The notes below the pieces were generated by a model. That model did not search any database, had not been told where the DNA came from, and was given only the letters and a program-made list of their open reading frames with translations. Below, piece by piece: positions 1-10,030 of a stretch of DNA of 64,000 bases (position 1 is the stretch's first letter; every line of letters begins with the position of its first letter). A program made the position numbers and the translations under genes. Location: positions 62,001 through 126,000 of the forward strand of contig NZ_BMIQ01000004.1 in the NCBI RefSeq assembly GCF_014642635.1, written 5' to 3'. Origin of the DNA: Aureimonas endophytica (GTDB taxonomy: Bacteria; Pseudomonadota; Alphaproteobacteria; Rhizobiales; Rhizobiaceae).

Positions 1-13
1 AAAGGGCGCCCTT

Positions 14-147
14 CCTCTCCCCTGCGGGGAGAGGGTGGCCCAAAGGGCCGGGTGAGGGGTACGCGGCGGTGGAGACTCTCCAAAACTCGCTCGGCTGCGC
101 CGGCCCCTCATCGCCTGCCGGCACTTCTCCCCGCAGGGGAGAAGAAG
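14..147. repeat. REP-like element, family A copy 1
   Basis: A twin inverted repeat. The left hairpin is CTCTCCCC-TGC-GGGGAGAG (15-33), followed by a GGGCC hairpin and GGTGAGGGG. The right half is CCCCTCATCGCCTGCCGG plus CTTCTCCCC-GCA-GGGGAGAAG, roughly the reverse complement of the left half. The core is shared with four other copies in this window. It is non-coding and of the REP/BIME type. Confidence 0.85.
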
Positions 148-221
148 GCGGCGGGACGGCCTCGCCTTCACTTGGCAGATGAGGAACGGCGGATGCGAAG
201 GGGCGCAGGCGGCACCACCGC

Positions 222-368
222 GTCCCTCTCCCGAGACGGGAGAGGGTGCCGGCAGGCGGGTGAGGGAGCCGTGGGGCGCTGACGCTCGCATCCACTACCG
301 GACGCAGACGCCAGCGCCCGCCCTTCCCTCATCCCCCTGCCGGGACCTTCTCCCGACTCGGGAGAAGG
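222..368. repeat. REP-like element, family B copy 1
   Basis: A twin inverted repeat. The left hairpin is CTCTCCCG-AGA-CGGGAGAG followed by GTGCCGGCAGGCGGGTGAGG. The right half is CCCTCATCCCCCTGCCGGG plus CTTCTCCCG-ACT-CGGGAGAAG. Its stem differs from family A by a compensated C-G to G-C pair next to the loop. Together with copy A1 it fills the gap between the window edge and parB. Confidence 0.85.
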
Positions 369-399
369 AGGGGGCTCGCCGGCCGCGCCCAAAAAAATC

Positions 400-1455
400 T
401 CAGAGCGAGCGGATGCGGGGGCCGTTGAGCTGGGAGGCGGCGGTCTGGAGAAGCCGGCAAAGTTCGTCCAGGCGCTCCAGCGTGCCGTAGCCGATCGACA
501 GGCGGCCGCCCTCGGCCGGCAGGTCGATCGAGACCGGCATGCCGAGCCGGGCCGTCAGGATCGTTTCCAGAGCCACCGTGTCGGGATCGCGCGGGGCGAG
601 CGCGGCCGGGGTGGCCGGTGCCGGGGCGGGCGGCAGGGGAGCCGGCGCGGGCGGGGCGGTGCGTTCCGGCGCTCGGGCGCTTTCCCGCGTCTGCGGCGCC
701 TTGCGCTCGCGCGGCTCCTCGATGCCCTGCTCGCGCCGCGCCAGTTCCTCCGCCTCGCGCACCGTGAGGCCACGCTCGGCGACGCGGCGTGCGAAGCCTT
801 CCGGGTCCTCCATCGTGACGGCGGTGCGGGCATGGCCGGCCGACAGCGCGCCGTCCGTCACCATGCGGCGCACGGTTTCGGGAAGCTTCAGGAGGCGCAG
901 CATATTGGCGACATGGCTGCGGCTCTTGCCGAGCGCATCGGCGAGATCGGCCTGGGTATAGCCGTGATCGTCGATCAGCATCCGATAGGCTTCCGCCTCC
1001 TCGATGGCGTTGAGGTCGGAGCGCTGGACGTTCTCGATGATGGCGATTTCCAGCGACTCGCGGTCGCTGAGGCTGCGCAGGACGATCGGCACGTCCTTCA
1101 GCGCGGCGGCCTTCGCCGCGCGCCAGCGCCGCTCGCCGGCGACGATCTCGAACCGGCCTTCCGCGCCCGGCATCGGCCGCACCAGGATCGGCTGGACGAT
1201 GCCATGCGCCCGGATCGATGCGGTCAGTTCCTCGAGATCGCCCGTGTCGAAGTTGCGGCGGGGATTGCGCGGATTGGGGCCGAGCGCGTCGATCGCCACA
1301 TGGCGCTCCGCCTGCGGTGCCGAGGCCGGCGCCGGCGCGGCCGAGGCGGCCGGGCCGAGCGGCGAAAGTCCGGGGCGGAGCGGCGAAGGCCGGTCGCCGC
1401 CGATCAGCGAGGCGAGGCCGCGGCCGAGCCGCTGGCGCGATCTGTCTTCGGTCAT
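400..1455 (-). CDS. parB: Chromosome-partitioning protein ParB
   Basis: ParB is the CTP-dependent DNA clamp that loads at parS sites near the origin and works with the ParA ATPase to segregate the chromosome. The 351-residue protein has the usual parts in order. A basic N-terminus with LGRGLASLIGG probably contacts ParA. The ParB/Srx CTPase domain has GERRWRAAK at about 107-115 and ENVQRSDLN at about 141-149. The helix-turn-helix lies at about 165-190 (YTQADLADALGKSRSHVANM). A Pro/Ala-rich linker at about 250-285 leads to the C-terminal dimerisation domain. It lies 43 bp downstream of parA on the same strand and is probably co-transcribed. Five parS-like sites elsewhere in this window are its expected targets. 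Confidence 0.97.
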   Translation of the reverse strand: MTEDRSRQRLGRGLASLIGGDRPSPLRPGLSPLGPAASAAPAPASAPQAERHVAIDALGPNPRNPRRNFDTGDLEELTASIRAHGIVQPILVRPMPGAEGRFEIVAGERRWRAAKAAALKDVPIVLRSLSDRESLEIAIIENVQRSDLNAIEEAEAYRMLIDDHGYTQADLADALGKSRSHVANMLRLLKLPETVRRMVTDGALSAGHARTAVTMEDPEGFARRVAERGLTVREAEELARREQGIEEPRERKAPQTRESARAPERTAPPAPAPLPPAPAPATPAALAPRDPDTVALETILTARLGMPVSIDLPAEGGRLSIGYGTLERLDELCRLLQTAASQLNGPRIRSL

Positions 1456-1498
1456 CGGTTCTGCTTCTCGTGGGCGGGGGCGAAGGCGACGGCGGGTC

Positions 1499-2314
1499 TC
1501 ATGCGACCTCCAGCCGGCGTTCGCGCTGGATGACCTCCGAGGCGAGGCGGATATAGGCTTGGCTGCCGGAACATTTCATGTCGTAGAGGATCGCCGGCTT
1601 GCCGAAGGACGGGGCTTCCGACACCCGCACATTGCGCGGGATCACCGTGTCGTAGACCTGATCGCCCATCACCTGCCGCACGTCGTTGACGACCTGGGCG
1701 GCGAGATTGTTGCGGCCGTCGAACATGGTGAGGACGATGCCGTGCAGGTCGAGCGTCGGGTTCAGCGTGTCGCGCACCTGCTCCACCGTCTGCAGGAGCT
1801 GGCTGAGGCCCTCCAGCGCGAAGAACTCGCATTGCAGCGGCACCAGGATCGAGTCCGCCGCCGCCATGGCGTTGATGGTCAGGAGATTGAGCGAGGGCGG
1901 GCAGTCGACCAGCACGAAGTCGAACTGCGCCCCGTCCTCGGTGTGGAAATGCAGCGCGTCGCGCAGCCGATAGGCGCGGCCGGTCGCCCCGGCGATCTCC
2001 ATTTCGAGGCCGAGGAGATCCAGCGTCGAGGGGATGATCGAGAGATTGGGCACGGCGGTCGGCATCGCCGCTTCGGCGATGGAGGCGCTTTCGCGCAGGA
2101 CATCGTAGGACGAGGTCTCGCGTTCCTGCTTGTCGATGCCGAGGCCGGTCGAGGCATTGCCCTGCGGGTCGAGATCGATGAGCAGCACGCGGCGTCCGAC
2201 GGCCGAAAGCGCGGTGGCGAGATTGATCGCCGTGGTCGTCTTGCCGACCCCGCCCTTCTGGTTCGCGATGGTGATCACCCGCATTCTCGGCTTCGGCGCC
2301 AACACGCCCATCAT
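1499..2314 (-). CDS. parA: Chromosome-partitioning ATPase ParA (Soj)
   Basis: ParA is a nucleoid-bound, deviant-Walker ATPase that moves ParB-parS complexes. The 271-residue protein has the deviant Walker A motif KGGVGKTT at about 20-27, a DLDPQGN switch motif, and a Walker B-like VLVDCPPSL. It is followed by parB and preceded by rsmG, the standard parA-parB-rsmG-mnmG block. The start chosen gives MMGVLAP; a later start at MRVITIANQ (residue 11) would still keep the whole ATPase core, so the N-terminus is uncertain by about 10 residues. Confidence 0.97.
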   Translation of the reverse strand: MMGVLAPKPRMRVITIANQKGGVGKTTTAINLATALSAVGRRVLLIDLDPQGNASTGLGIDKQERETSSYDVLRESASIAEAAMPTAVPNLSIIPSTLDLLGLEMEIAGATGRAYRLRDALHFHTEDGAQFDFVLVDCPPSLNLLTINAMAAADSILVPLQCEFFALEGLSQLLQTVEQVRDTLNPTLDLHGIVLTMFDGRNNLAAQVVNDVRQVMGDQVYDTVIPRNVRVSEAPSFGKPAILYDMKCSGSQAYIRLASEVIQRERRLEVA

Positions 2315-2385
2315 TCACGTCCTCTCGGCCTTCCGCCGGCGCCCTTCTCGAAGGGCCGGCGGCAACGCCTTTCCGTATCCCCGCT

Positions 2386-3036
2386 TCAGGCGTCCTTGCC
2401 CCGGGGGGCGATGTCGCGAAGTTCGAGGATCGCCGCCCCGTCCTCGACGCGCGAGGCATGGGCCGTCACTGTGAACCGCCAACGCGCCGAGGCGTCAACG
2501 ATTTCTTCACCATGCTGGCGGCCCTTGGCGAAAAAGCAGGGGACCTGTGGCGAAATCCGCCCGGCGACGAAGCCGCAGAGTAAATCGAGCGAGGCGAGCG
2601 CCCGGGCGCTGACCGCTTCCGCCCCGGCGAGAACCGGACCGGCCTCCTCGATCCGCCGGGCCTCGACAGCGGCGGGCAGGCGAAGCTCGCGGATCACGGT
2701 TCTGAGGAAGGCCGCCTTCTTGGCATTGCTTTCGACGAGGGTGACCTCGGCCCCCTCCCGGCCGACGAGGAGGATCGCCGTGACGAGGGCCGGAAAGCCG
2801 CCGCCGGAGCCGAGATCGACCCAGCGCCGCACCTCCGCCGCCAGCGGCTGGAATTGCAGCGAATCCGCCACATGGCGCGACCAGACGCTGGCGAGCGTCG
2901 CATCGGCGACAAGATTGGTCTTCGCCTGCCATTGCCGCAGCAACCCGACATAGGCGTCGAGCCGCGCCGCCGTTTCACGTGAAACATCGAAGGCGCGCAG
3001 AACCGCGTCGCGACCCTCCGCCGGCTCAGGCCGCAT
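2386..3036 (-). CDS. rsmG: 16S rRNA (guanine527-N7)-methyltransferase RsmG
   Basis: RsmG (GidB) methylates N7 of G527 in 16S rRNA using S-adenosylmethionine. The 216-residue protein has an N-terminal helical segment ([13 protein letters not shown], about 35-47) and the SAM-binding motif [14 protein letters not shown] at about 72-85, as in the family. The start codon overlaps the end of mnmG by 11 bp, so the two are probably translationally coupled. Codons 18-22 (Val-Ser-Arg-Glu-Thr) encode a near-perfect parS sequence (2971-2986), so this reading frame also carries a ParB-binding site. Confidence 0.96.
   Translation of the reverse strand: MRPEPAEGRDAVLRAFDVSRETAARLDAYVGLLRQWQAKTNLVADATLASVWSRHVADSLQFQPLAAEVRRWVDLGSGGGFPALVTAILLVGREGAEVTLVESNAKKAAFLRTVIRELRLPAAVEARRIEEAGPVLAGAEAVSARALASLDLLCGFVAGRISPQVPCFFAKGRQHGEEIVDASARWRFTVTAHASRVEDGAAILELRDIAPRGKDA
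2971..2986. promoter_or_regulatory. parS site 1 (inside rsmG)
   Basis: CGTTTCACGTGAAACA matches the consensus TGTTTCACGTGAAACA at 15 of 16 positions. It lies inside rsmG codons 17-22, 0.7 kb from parA. It is the expected loading site for ParB. Confidence 0.9.
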
Positions 3037-4912
3037 CGCGCGCCTCGCGTGGCCCGGCGCGGCGCAGCGCCAAGAGGACGAGCGCGAGCGCCGCCGGCGT
3101 CATGCCGTCGATCCGCTCGGCCTCGCCGAGGCTGCGCGGCCGGTGCTGCGCCAGCTTCTGCTTCAGTTCGTTCGACAGGCCGGCCAGCGCCGAGAAATCG
3201 AGATCCTCCGGGATCGCCACGCCCTCGTCGCGCTTCAGCCGCGCCTGATCGAGCCGCTGCCGATCGAGATAGACGTCATAGGCGGCCTCGATCTCCACCC
3301 GCTCGCGCGTCTTCGGCGCGATGGCGGCAAGCTCCGGCCAGATGGCGGCAAGGCGCGGCAGGTCGATCTCCGGCTGCGACAGCAGCGTCCAGGCCGAGCG
3401 CGGCCGGCCGTCCTGATTGAGCTGGAGACCGTAGGCGAGCGCCTTCGACGGCGTGACGCTAAGGGCTTCGAGCTGGCGGCGCGCGGCGTCCAGCGCCGCC
3501 TCGCTGGCCGCGAAGGCGGCCCGGCGCCCGGCCTCGACGAGGCCGAGTTCGATGCCGAGCGGCGTCAGGCGCCGATCGGCATTGTCGGCGCGCAGGCTAA
3601 GGCGGAACTCGGCGCGGCTCGTGAACATGCGATAGGGCTCGGACACGCCCCGGCGCGTCAGATCGTCCAGCATGACGCCGAGATAGGCGTCGCCGCGCGA
3701 GATCGTCACCGGGTCGAGCCCGCCGGCCCGCCGCGCCGCGTTGAGCCCGGCCCAGAGCCCCTGCGCCGCGGCCTCCTCGTAGCCCGTCGTGCCGTTGATC
3801 TGGCCGGCGAGGAAGAGGCCCGGCTGGCGCCGCGTTTCCAGCGTCGCGTGAAGCTCACGCGGATCGACATGATCATATTCGATCGCATAGCCGGGCCTGA
3901 GCACCGCCACCCGTTCGAGGCCGGGGATCGAGCGCAGGAACTCGGTCTGCACATCGGCCGGCAGCGAGGTCGACAAGCCGTTGGGGTAGACCGTGTCGTC
4001 GTCCAGCCCTTCCGGCTCCAGGAAAATCTGGTGGCCGTCGCGATCGCCGAACTTGACGATCTTGTCCTCGATCGAGGGACAGTAGCGCGGCCCGACGCCT
4101 TCGATCGCGCCGGAATAGAGCGCCGAACGGCCGAGATTGTCGCGGATCAGGCGGTGCGTGTCCGGCGTCGTGCGGGTGATGCCGCAATCGATCTGCGGCA
4201 GGGTGATCCGCTCGGTGAGGAAGGAGAAGGGCACCGGGTCCTCGTCCGGCCGCTGGCGGTCGAGCGAGGCCCAATCGATCGTGCGGCCGTCGAGCCGGGC
4301 GGGCGTGCCGGTCTTCAGGCGGCCGAGGGCAAGGCCGAGGCGGCGGAAGGTGCCGGACAGGCCGAGCGAGGGGTCCTCGCCCATGCGCCCCGCTGGAATG
4401 CGCTCCGTGCCGATATGGATGAGGCCGGACAGAAAGGTGCCGGTGGTGACAACCACCGCGCGCGCGGCGAGACGCCGCCCGTCGCCGAGCGCGACGCCGC
4501 AAAGCGCGCCATCGGCGTCGAACAGGAGATCGAAGGCGTCGCCTTCCACCACGGTGAGGCCCGCCACCGCGCGGATCGCGTCCTGCATGGCGGCGCGATA
4601 GAGCTTGCGGTCGGCCTGGCTGCGCGGGCCCCGCACCGCCGGTCCCTTGCGCCGGTTGAGCAGGCGGAACTGGATGCCGCTCGCATCGGCTACACGGCCC
4701 ATGAGCCCGCCCAGCGCGTCGATCTCGCGCACGAGATGGCCCTTGCCGATCCCGCCGATGGCGGGATTGCAGCTCATTTCGCCGATCGTCGCGAAGCGAT
4801 GGGTGAGAAGCGCCGTCGCGGCGCCGGCCCGTGCCGCGGCGCCCGCCGCCTCACAGCCGGCATGGCCGCCGCCGATGACGACGACGTCGAAAGTTGCGTC
4901 GAAGGAGTCCAT
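3026..4912 (-). CDS. mnmG: tRNA uridine-5-carboxymethylaminomethyl modification enzyme MnmG (GidA)
   Basis: MnmG is the FAD-dependent partner of MnmE. Together they install the (carboxymethyl)aminomethyl group on U34 of several tRNAs. The start at [19 protein letters not shown] gives 628 residues, the normal family length, with the FAD motif GGGHAG at 14-19. Family signatures [20 protein letters not shown] and [12 protein letters not shown] follow. An upstream extension of the reading frame is possible but has no homology-like features. It overlaps rsmG. Its functional partner mnmE lies 1.6 kb away, separated by two accessory genes. Confidence 0.97.
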   Translation of the reverse strand: MDSFDATFDVVVIGGGHAGCEAAGAAARAGAATALLTHRFATIGEMSCNPAIGGIGKGHLVREIDALGGLMGRVADASGIQFRLLNRRKGPAVRGPRSQADRKLYRAAMQDAIRAVAGLTVVEGDAFDLLFDADGALCGVALGDGRRLAARAVVVTTGTFLSGLIHIGTERIPAGRMGEDPSLGLSGTFRRLGLALGRLKTGTPARLDGRTIDWASLDRQRPDEDPVPFSFLTERITLPQIDCGITRTTPDTHRLIRDNLGRSALYSGAIEGVGPRYCPSIEDKIVKFGDRDGHQIFLEPEGLDDDTVYPNGLSTSLPADVQTEFLRSIPGLERVAVLRPGYAIEYDHVDPRELHATLETRRQPGLFLAGQINGTTGYEEAAAQGLWAGLNAARRAGGLDPVTISRGDAYLGVMLDDLTRRGVSEPYRMFTSRAEFRLSLRADNADRRLTPLGIELGLVEAGRRAAFAASEAALDAARRQLEALSVTPSKALAYGLQLNQDGRPRSAWTLLSQPEIDLPRLAAIWPELAAIAPKTRERVEIEAAYDVYLDRQRLDQARLKRDEGVAIPEDLDFSALAGLSNELKQKLAQHRPRSLGEAERIDGMTPAALALVLLALRRAGPREARDAA

Positions 4913-5018
4913 GGCTGCGATAAGCCGCGAACCGGCGTCACTGTCAATTGAAACGGGCGCGATAGGAGCGCAGGAGAGGATCAGACCTTCGTGGTCGCTG
5001 CGGACGGAGACTGGACGC

Positions 5019-5579
5019 ATGAACGCCCTCGACGTCGAACCTTGGACGGTGGAGCGGTTCTTCGCCTGGCAGGAAGACCAGGAAGAACGCTTCGAACTGG
5101 TGGACGGCGTCCCGCTGATGCTGGCCGGCGCCTCCCAGCGCCACGACATGATCGCCGTGAACGTCATCGCGCGATTGAGCCAGGGCCTGCACGGCAAGAC
5201 CGGCCGCACCTTCACCGGCCATCATGCCGTCCGGACAGGCCCGGGCCGGATCCGGCGTCCGACGGTCGGCGTCGATTGCGGCAGGCCCGATCCGAACGAC
5301 TATCTGGCCAGCGCGCCGGCCGTGATCTTCGAGGTCCTGTCGCGCTCGACCCGCTCCGACGACCAGCTGCGCAAGCTGGAGGAATATCAGGCCATCCCCT
5401 CGCTTCGGCATCTCGTCTTCGTCGATACGCTCGATGCCGTCGCGACCCATTGGCACCGGCCGGCGGAGGGCGAATGGAAACGCGTCGCCATCCAGGGCCC
5501 GCTCGGCGCGATCGAGCTCGACGCGATCGCGGTGACGCTCCTCATGGAGGATGTCTACGAGGGCGTCACCTTCGATTGA
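5019..5579 (+). CDS. Uma2 family (DUF820) restriction-endonuclease-fold protein
   Basis: This 186-residue protein looks like the Uma2/DUF820 family, a PD-(D/E)XK nuclease-like fold of unknown cellular role. Visible features are [14 protein letters not shown] near the N-terminus, the conserved [15 protein letters not shown] segment with the acidic residue of the active-site region, and [18 protein letters not shown] with the lysine, glutamate and tyrosine of the family. The start is ATG at 5019. It is transcribed alone, opposite to mnmG and the beta-lactamase, and breaks up the conserved mnmG-mnmE neighbourhood. A second, divergent member lies at 29438. No biochemical role can be assigned. Confidence 0.85.
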   Translation: MNALDVEPWTVERFFAWQEDQEERFELVDGVPLMLAGASQRHDMIAVNVIARLSQGLHGKTGRTFTGHHAVRTGPGRIRRPTVGVDCGRPDPNDYLASAPAVIFEVLSRSTRSDDQLRKLEEYQAIPSLRHLVFVDTLDAVATHWHRPAEGEWKRVAIQGPLGAIELDAIAVTLLMEDVYEGVTFD

Positions 5580-5582
5580 GGC

Positions 5583-6458
5583 TCAGGCGGCGGCGATGAG
5601 GTGGCCGACCTCGGCCAGAACCTCGTTGCGCCGCTCCACCGGATAATGGGCCTCCGCGAGATAGGCGGCGACGATCAGCGGCTCGCCATTCGGCGGGGCG
5701 AAGAGCCCGGCATCGTTGGCGATGCCCGCCGTGTCGCTGGTGCCGGTCTTGCTGCCGCTCGTCCAACGATGCGGCAACCCGGCGCGCAGGCGCGTCGCGC
5801 TCGTCCGGCTCGCCATAAGCCAGGCGGTGAGCTGCTGCTTCGACCCTTCCGACAAACTATCGCCGAACAGGAGCTGGCGCAGACCCTCGACCATGGCCTT
5901 TGGCGTCGTCGTGTCGCGCGGATCGCCGGGCTTGCCCTCGTTCAGCTGCGGCTCGCGCCGGTCGAGCCGCGTCGCGCCGTCGCCGAGCGAGCGGGCGAAA
6001 TCGGTGATCGCCGCCGGACCGCCGAGGCGGTCGATCAGAAGATTGCCGGCGGTGTTGTCGCTGAGCATGATCGCGGCCTCGGCGATCTCGGCATAGGCGA
6101 GGCCCGGCGCGCCGACATGCTTCTCGGTGACGGGCGAATATTCGACCAGCTGGTCCTTGCCATAGACGGCGCGCTCGTCGAGGCGCCAGCGGCCGGCATC
6201 CACCCCGCGCAGGAACGCGGCGGCGGCGAGCGTCTTGAAGGTCGAACACATCGGAAAGCGCTCGTCCAGCCGCCAGCCGACGGCTTCGCCGCCGCCCGAG
6301 CCCAGGACCGCGACGCCGAGACGCCCGCCAGCGGTCTTTTCCAACGCCTCCAGGCTCTTGGCGAGGTCGTCGCGCCGCATCGGGGCGGCCGCGGCCGGAA
6401 GAACGACCAGCGAGAACGTGCCGGCGAGCACGGCGCGACGGCTGAGAGATGAACGCAT
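5583..6458 (-). CDS. bla: Class A beta-lactamase
   Basis: A serine beta-lactamase that hydrolyses beta-lactams in the periplasm. Starting at MRSSLSRRAVLAGTF gives 291 residues, the usual length, with an N-terminal signal whose twin arginines suggest possible Tat export. Ambler landmarks are all present: S70-x-x-K as CSTFK (serine at residue 72), S130-D-N as LSDNTAGN, E166 in EPQLNE, and K234-T-G as SKTGT. A cysteine precedes the nucleophile, but I see no partner cysteine after KTGT, so a carbapenemase-type disulfide is unlikely. No insertion sequence or integrase is nearby, and no AmpR-type regulator adjoins it. The spectrum cannot be told from sequence. Confidence 0.95.
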   Translation of the reverse strand: MRSSLSRRAVLAGTFSLVVLPAAAAPMRRDDLAKSLEALEKTAGGRLGVAVLGSGGGEAVGWRLDERFPMCSTFKTLAAAAFLRGVDAGRWRLDERAVYGKDQLVEYSPVTEKHVGAPGLAYAEIAEAAIMLSDNTAGNLLIDRLGGPAAITDFARSLGDGATRLDRREPQLNEGKPGDPRDTTTPKAMVEGLRQLLFGDSLSEGSKQQLTAWLMASRTSATRLRAGLPHRWTSGSKTGTSDTAGIANDAGLFAPPNGEPLIVAAYLAEAHYPVERRNEVLAEVGHLIAAA

Positions 6459-6542
6459 GACGAAACCCTGACGACTCGGGAGGGCTTTCCATGCGGCGGC
6501 CTTGCAGCGAAATCGAGGCAGCGACGGCATGGCGCCCCGCGC

Positions 6543-7871
6543 TCACTTGCCGATGCAGAATTCCGAGAAGACGAGGTCGAGGAGATCCTCGACGTCGGTT
6601 CGTCCGGTAAGCCGGCTAAGCTCGTTACCGGCCAGCCGCAGAAGCTCGCTGCCGACTTCCGGCGGCGCCGCGCTCACCATGAAGGCGTCGAGGGTTTCGA
6701 GCGCCGCCGCGACCGTCGCGCGCTGGCGCGATCGCGCCGGCACCAGCCGTTCGGGATCGGGCATGGCCGCCGCCGCCCGCTCGGCGATGCGGCGCACCAG
6801 GTCCTCCATCCCCTCGCCGGTGCGCGCCGAAAGGCACAGCGCGTCCGGGGGCGGCGCCCCCTCCCCCGGTCCGCGATCGGCCATGGTGGCGAGCTGGAGG
6901 ATCGGCGCTTCGACGCCGCGTAGGGCCGCCGGCGGCAGCGGCGCGTCCGGCGCGGACAGCGCCAGCACGAGATCGGCCTCGGCGATCGTTTGCATCGCGC
7001 GCGCGATGCCGATCCGCTCCACCGGGTCCTCGGTCTCGCGCAGGCCCGCCGTGTCGAAGAGCCGGACGGGAAAACCGCCGAGATCGAGCCCGACCTCGAT
7101 CACGTCGCGCGTCGTACCCGGCCGGTCGGTGACGATCGCCGCCTCGCGGTCGGCGAGCGCGTTGAGGAGCGTCGACTTGCCCGCATTCGGCGCACCGGCC
7201 AGCGCGACGCGCAGGCCTCGGCGGACGATCTCGCCGCCGCCCGCGCCGCCGAGATGCGCCGCCATCTCGGCCACGAGCCCTTCCACCAGCCGGGCCACCG
7301 GCGCCGCCACGTCCTCGCCGACATCGCCCTCGTCGGAAAAGTCGAAGGAGGCCTCGAGAAGCGCCCTGGCGCGAAGCAGCCGGCCGGCCCAGTCCTCGTA
7401 GAGCGCCCGCAGCCGGCCGCTCGCCTGGACGAGCGCCTGCCGGCGCTGCGCCTCGGTCTCGGCGGCGAGAAGGTCGGCGAGGCCCTCCGCCTCCGTCAGG
7501 TCGATCAGGCCGTTGGCGAAGGCGCGACGGGTGAATTCCCCGGCCTCGGCGAGGCGGATGCCCGGCCGGCGCGTCAGCGCGTCCAGAAGGGCCGCCACGA
7601 CGGCGCGGCCGCCATGCAGGTGGAATTCGGCGAGATCCTCACCCGTCGCCGAGCGCGGCCCCGGAAAGAACAGGACGAGGCCGCGATCGATCGGGCCGCC
7701 CGTCGCGTCGCGAAGGGTGCGCAGGCTGGCGCGGCGCGGCTCCGGCAGGGTGCCGGCCAGGGCGACGAGCGCCGCGCCCGCATCCGGCCCGCTCAGCCGG
7801 ACGACCGCGATGCCCGCCGGCAGGGCGCCGGACGACAGAGCCGCGATCGTATCCCGTGCCGGTGATGCCAA
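6543..7871 (-). CDS. mnmE: tRNA modification GTPase MnmE (TrmE)
   Basis: MnmE is the GTPase partner of MnmG in modifying U34 of tRNAs. The start is chosen as TTG at 7871 (LASPARDTIAALSSG) because it has a strong GGAGG site five bases upstream and gives 442 residues; an ATG-type start further upstream would run into the divergent gene. Motifs: N-terminal tetrahydrofolate-binding domain, G1 as GAPNAGKST, G2-like TTRD, G3 as DTAGLRE, and the C-terminal catalytic cysteine in FCIGK. Oddity: the G4 position, normally NKxD, reads TMAD (codons at 6876-6887), losing the lysine. Confidence 0.95.
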   Translation of the reverse strand: MASPARDTIAALSSGALPAGIAVVRLSGPDAGAALVALAGTLPEPRRASLRTLRDATGGPIDRGLVLFFPGPRSATGEDLAEFHLHGGRAVVAALLDALTRRPGIRLAEAGEFTRRAFANGLIDLTEAEGLADLLAAETEAQRRQALVQASGRLRALYEDWAGRLLRARALLEASFDFSDEGDVGEDVAAPVARLVEGLVAEMAAHLGGAGGGEIVRRGLRVALAGAPNAGKSTLLNALADREAAIVTDRPGTTRDVIEVGLDLGGFPVRLFDTAGLRETEDPVERIGIARAMQTIAEADLVLALSAPDAPLPPAALRGVEAPILQLATMADRGPGEGAPPPDALCLSARTGEGMEDLVRRIAERAAAAMPDPERLVPARSRQRATVAAALETLDAFMVSAAPPEVGSELLRLAGNELSRLTGRTDVEDLLDLVFSEFCIGK

Positions 7872-7881
7872 GCCGCCTCCA
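7866..7881 (-). promoter_or_regulatory. Shine-Dalgarno deciding the TTG start of mnmE
   Basis: On the minus strand the sequence reads CTGGAGGCGGC followed by TTG GCA TCA. The GGAGG core is at ideal spacing from the TTG and identifies it as the start codon. Confidence 0.75.
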
Positions 7882-7953
7882 GAAAAAGGGTCGATCTCTT
7901 CGGCCCCTGCCTTAACTGAAGCGGGGCACCGCGACAAACCGAAGGAGGGCGCG

Positions 7954-9978
7954 ATGCCCGCTGCCAACGAACTCGGCGCCGCCGTCAGCCCCTATCTGCG
8001 CCAGCATGCCGACAATCCCGTCCATTGGCGGGAATGGTCGCCGGCCGCGCTCGACGAGGCGCGCCGGCTCGACCGGCCGATCCTCCTCTCCATCGGCTAT
8101 GCCGCCTGCCACTGGTGCCATGTCATGGCGCATGAGAGTTTCGAGGATGCGGGCGTCGCCGAGGTGATGAACCGCCTCTTCGTGTCGATCAAGGTGGATC
8201 GCGAGGAACGGCCGGATCTCGACGGCATCTACATGACCGCCCTCCAGGCGATGGGCGAGCATGGCGGCTGGCCGATGACGATGTTCCTGACGCCGGACGG
8301 CCAGCCGTTCTTCGGCGGTACCTATTTTCCGCCCCGGCCGATGCACGGGCGCGCGAGCTTCACGCAGGTGCTGGAAGCGGTCGGCGCCGCCTGGGCCGGC
8401 CGGCGCGAAGAGCTTCGCCGCAGCGGCGCCGAGACGGCCGCCCGCCTCACGGCCTTCCTGTCCGCCTCCGCCGCGCCGGCCGAAACGCGGCCGGACATTC
8501 CCGACGCCGCCATCCGCATCGCCGCCATGCTCGACAAGGAGCGGGGCGGCATGCGGGGCGCGCCGAAATTCCCGAACGCGCCCTTTCTCGAGATCGTGGC
8601 GCGCGGCGCCTATCCGGACGGGCCGGCGGCGCTCGCGCAGGATTTCCTGACGACGTTGCGCGGGCTCTGCTCCGGCGGCATCTACGACCATCTCGGCGGC
8701 GGTCTCGCCCGCTATTCGGTGGACGAATTCTGGCTGGTGCCGCATTTCGAGAAGATGCTCTACGACAATGCGCAGTTCCTGCGCCATCTCGTCTGGGGCT
8801 GGCGGGCGACGGGCGAGGACCTGTTCCGGGTGCGGATGCGGGAAACCGTCGGCTGGCTGAAGCGCGAGATGCGCGTCGGCGCCGGGGCCTTCGCCGCCTC
8901 GCTCGATGCCGACAGCCCGGACGAGACCGGGCATCCGCACGAGGGCGCCTTCTATGTCTGGCGCGAAGCGGAGATCGACGCGGCGCTCGGCGACCGGTCG
9001 CCGGCCTTCAAGGCGGCCTATGGCGTGTCTCCGGGCGGCAATTTCGAGGGCCGCTCGATCCTCCACCGGCTGGACATGGCCGATCCGCTGGCGGACGGCT
9101 TCGCCACCGAGCGCGAGACGCTTCTCGCGCTGCGCGACCGGCGCCCGCGCCCGACGCGCGACGAGAAGGTGCTCGGCGACTGGAACGGTCTGGCGATCCG
9201 GGCGCTGGCCGAGGTCGCCCGCGCGACGGGTGATGCGGAGGCCCTGGTCCTGGCGCAGGAGGCCTTTCGCGACACGCTGGCCGTTCTCGGCGCGGACGGG
9301 CGGCTGCGCCATGCCGCGCGCGACGGCCGTCCGGCGCAGGGCTTCGCGCTCGCCTCCGACTATGGCGCGCTGATCTCGGCCGCCGCCGCGCTCTTCGCCG
9401 CGACGCTCGACGCCTCCTATCTCGGCGAGGGCCGGCAGCTCGCCGACGCGCTCGACCGTTGGCACGGCGACGGCGAGGGCGGCCATTATCTGACGGCTCT
9501 GGATGCGGGCGACGTGATCCTGCGGCCGCGCGGCGACACGGACGACGCCATACCCGGCGGTACCGCCCTGGTGCTCGGCGGGCTCGCCGATCTCGCCGAG
9601 GCGAGCGGCGAACCGGACATCCGGGCGCGGGCGGAAACGGCGCTCGGCCTGGCGCTCGGGCGGGTCGCCGGCCAGGGCGCGATCGCGCCCGGCATCTTCG
9701 CGGCGGCCGACACGCTGGACCGCGCCGGGCAACTGGTGCTCGTCGGCGAGATCGGCGATGCCCCCTTCGAGGCGATGGTGACGGCGGCGCTGCGCCGGCT
9801 CGACCTCAATCGCCTTGATCTGGTGACGAGCGATCCGGCGGCCCTCCCCGCCTCCCATCCGGCCTCGGCGATGCGGCCGGACCGCCTTCCCGCCGCCTAT
9901 CTCTGCCAGGACTTCGCTTGCCGCCCGCCGGTTCATACGGCGGACGACTTATCGTCTCTCCTTTCGGCCACGGAATGA
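7954..9978 (+). CDS. Thioredoxin domain-containing protein, DUF255/YyaL family
   Basis: This 674-residue protein belongs to the DUF255 (YyaL/SPATA20) family. It has an N-terminal thioredoxin-like domain with the active-site motif CHWC at residues 52-55 ([16 protein letters not shown]), followed by a long region resembling an (alpha/alpha)6 barrel of glycosidase type. The true function of the family is unknown. The ATG at 7954 has a strong AGGAGG site. It is divergent from mnmE, with 82 bp between the two starts. There is no signal peptide, so it should be cytoplasmic. Conserved blocks include [20 protein letters not shown] and [20 protein letters not shown]. Confidence 0.93.
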   Translation: MPAANELGAAVSPYLRQHADNPVHWREWSPAALDEARRLDRPILLSIGYAACHWCHVMAHESFEDAGVAEVMNRLFVSIKVDREERPDLDGIYMTALQAMGEHGGWPMTMFLTPDGQPFFGGTYFPPRPMHGRASFTQVLEAVGAAWAGRREELRRSGAETAARLTAFLSASAAPAETRPDIPDAAIRIAAMLDKERGGMRGAPKFPNAPFLEIVARGAYPDGPAALAQDFLTTLRGLCSGGIYDHLGGGLARYSVDEFWLVPHFEKMLYDNAQFLRHLVWGWRATGEDLFRVRMRETVGWLKREMRVGAGAFAASLDADSPDETGHPHEGAFYVWREAEIDAALGDRSPAFKAAYGVSPGGNFEGRSILHRLDMADPLADGFATERETLLALRDRRPRPTRDEKVLGDWNGLAIRALAEVARATGDAEALVLAQEAFRDTLAVLGADGRLRHAARDGRPAQGFALASDYGALISAAAALFAATLDASYLGEGRQLADALDRWHGDGEGGHYLTALDAGDVILRPRGDTDDAIPGGTALVLGGLADLAEASGEPDIRARAETALGLALGRVAGQGAIAPGIFAAADTLDRAGQLVLVGEIGDAPFEAMVTAALRRLDLNRLDLVTSDPAALPASHPASAMRPDRLPAAYLCQDFACRPPVHTADDLSSLLSATE

Positions 9979-10030
9979 GGGCCTTCGATAGAGGCTCTCC
10001 AGTTTCGATCAGGGGAGCTCTCGCCACAAC

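Noticed and set aside
5583-6458. Beta-lactamase as part of a resistance island
   Set aside because: No integrase, transposase, inverted-repeat boundary or other resistance gene is nearby. It looks like a chromosomal gene.
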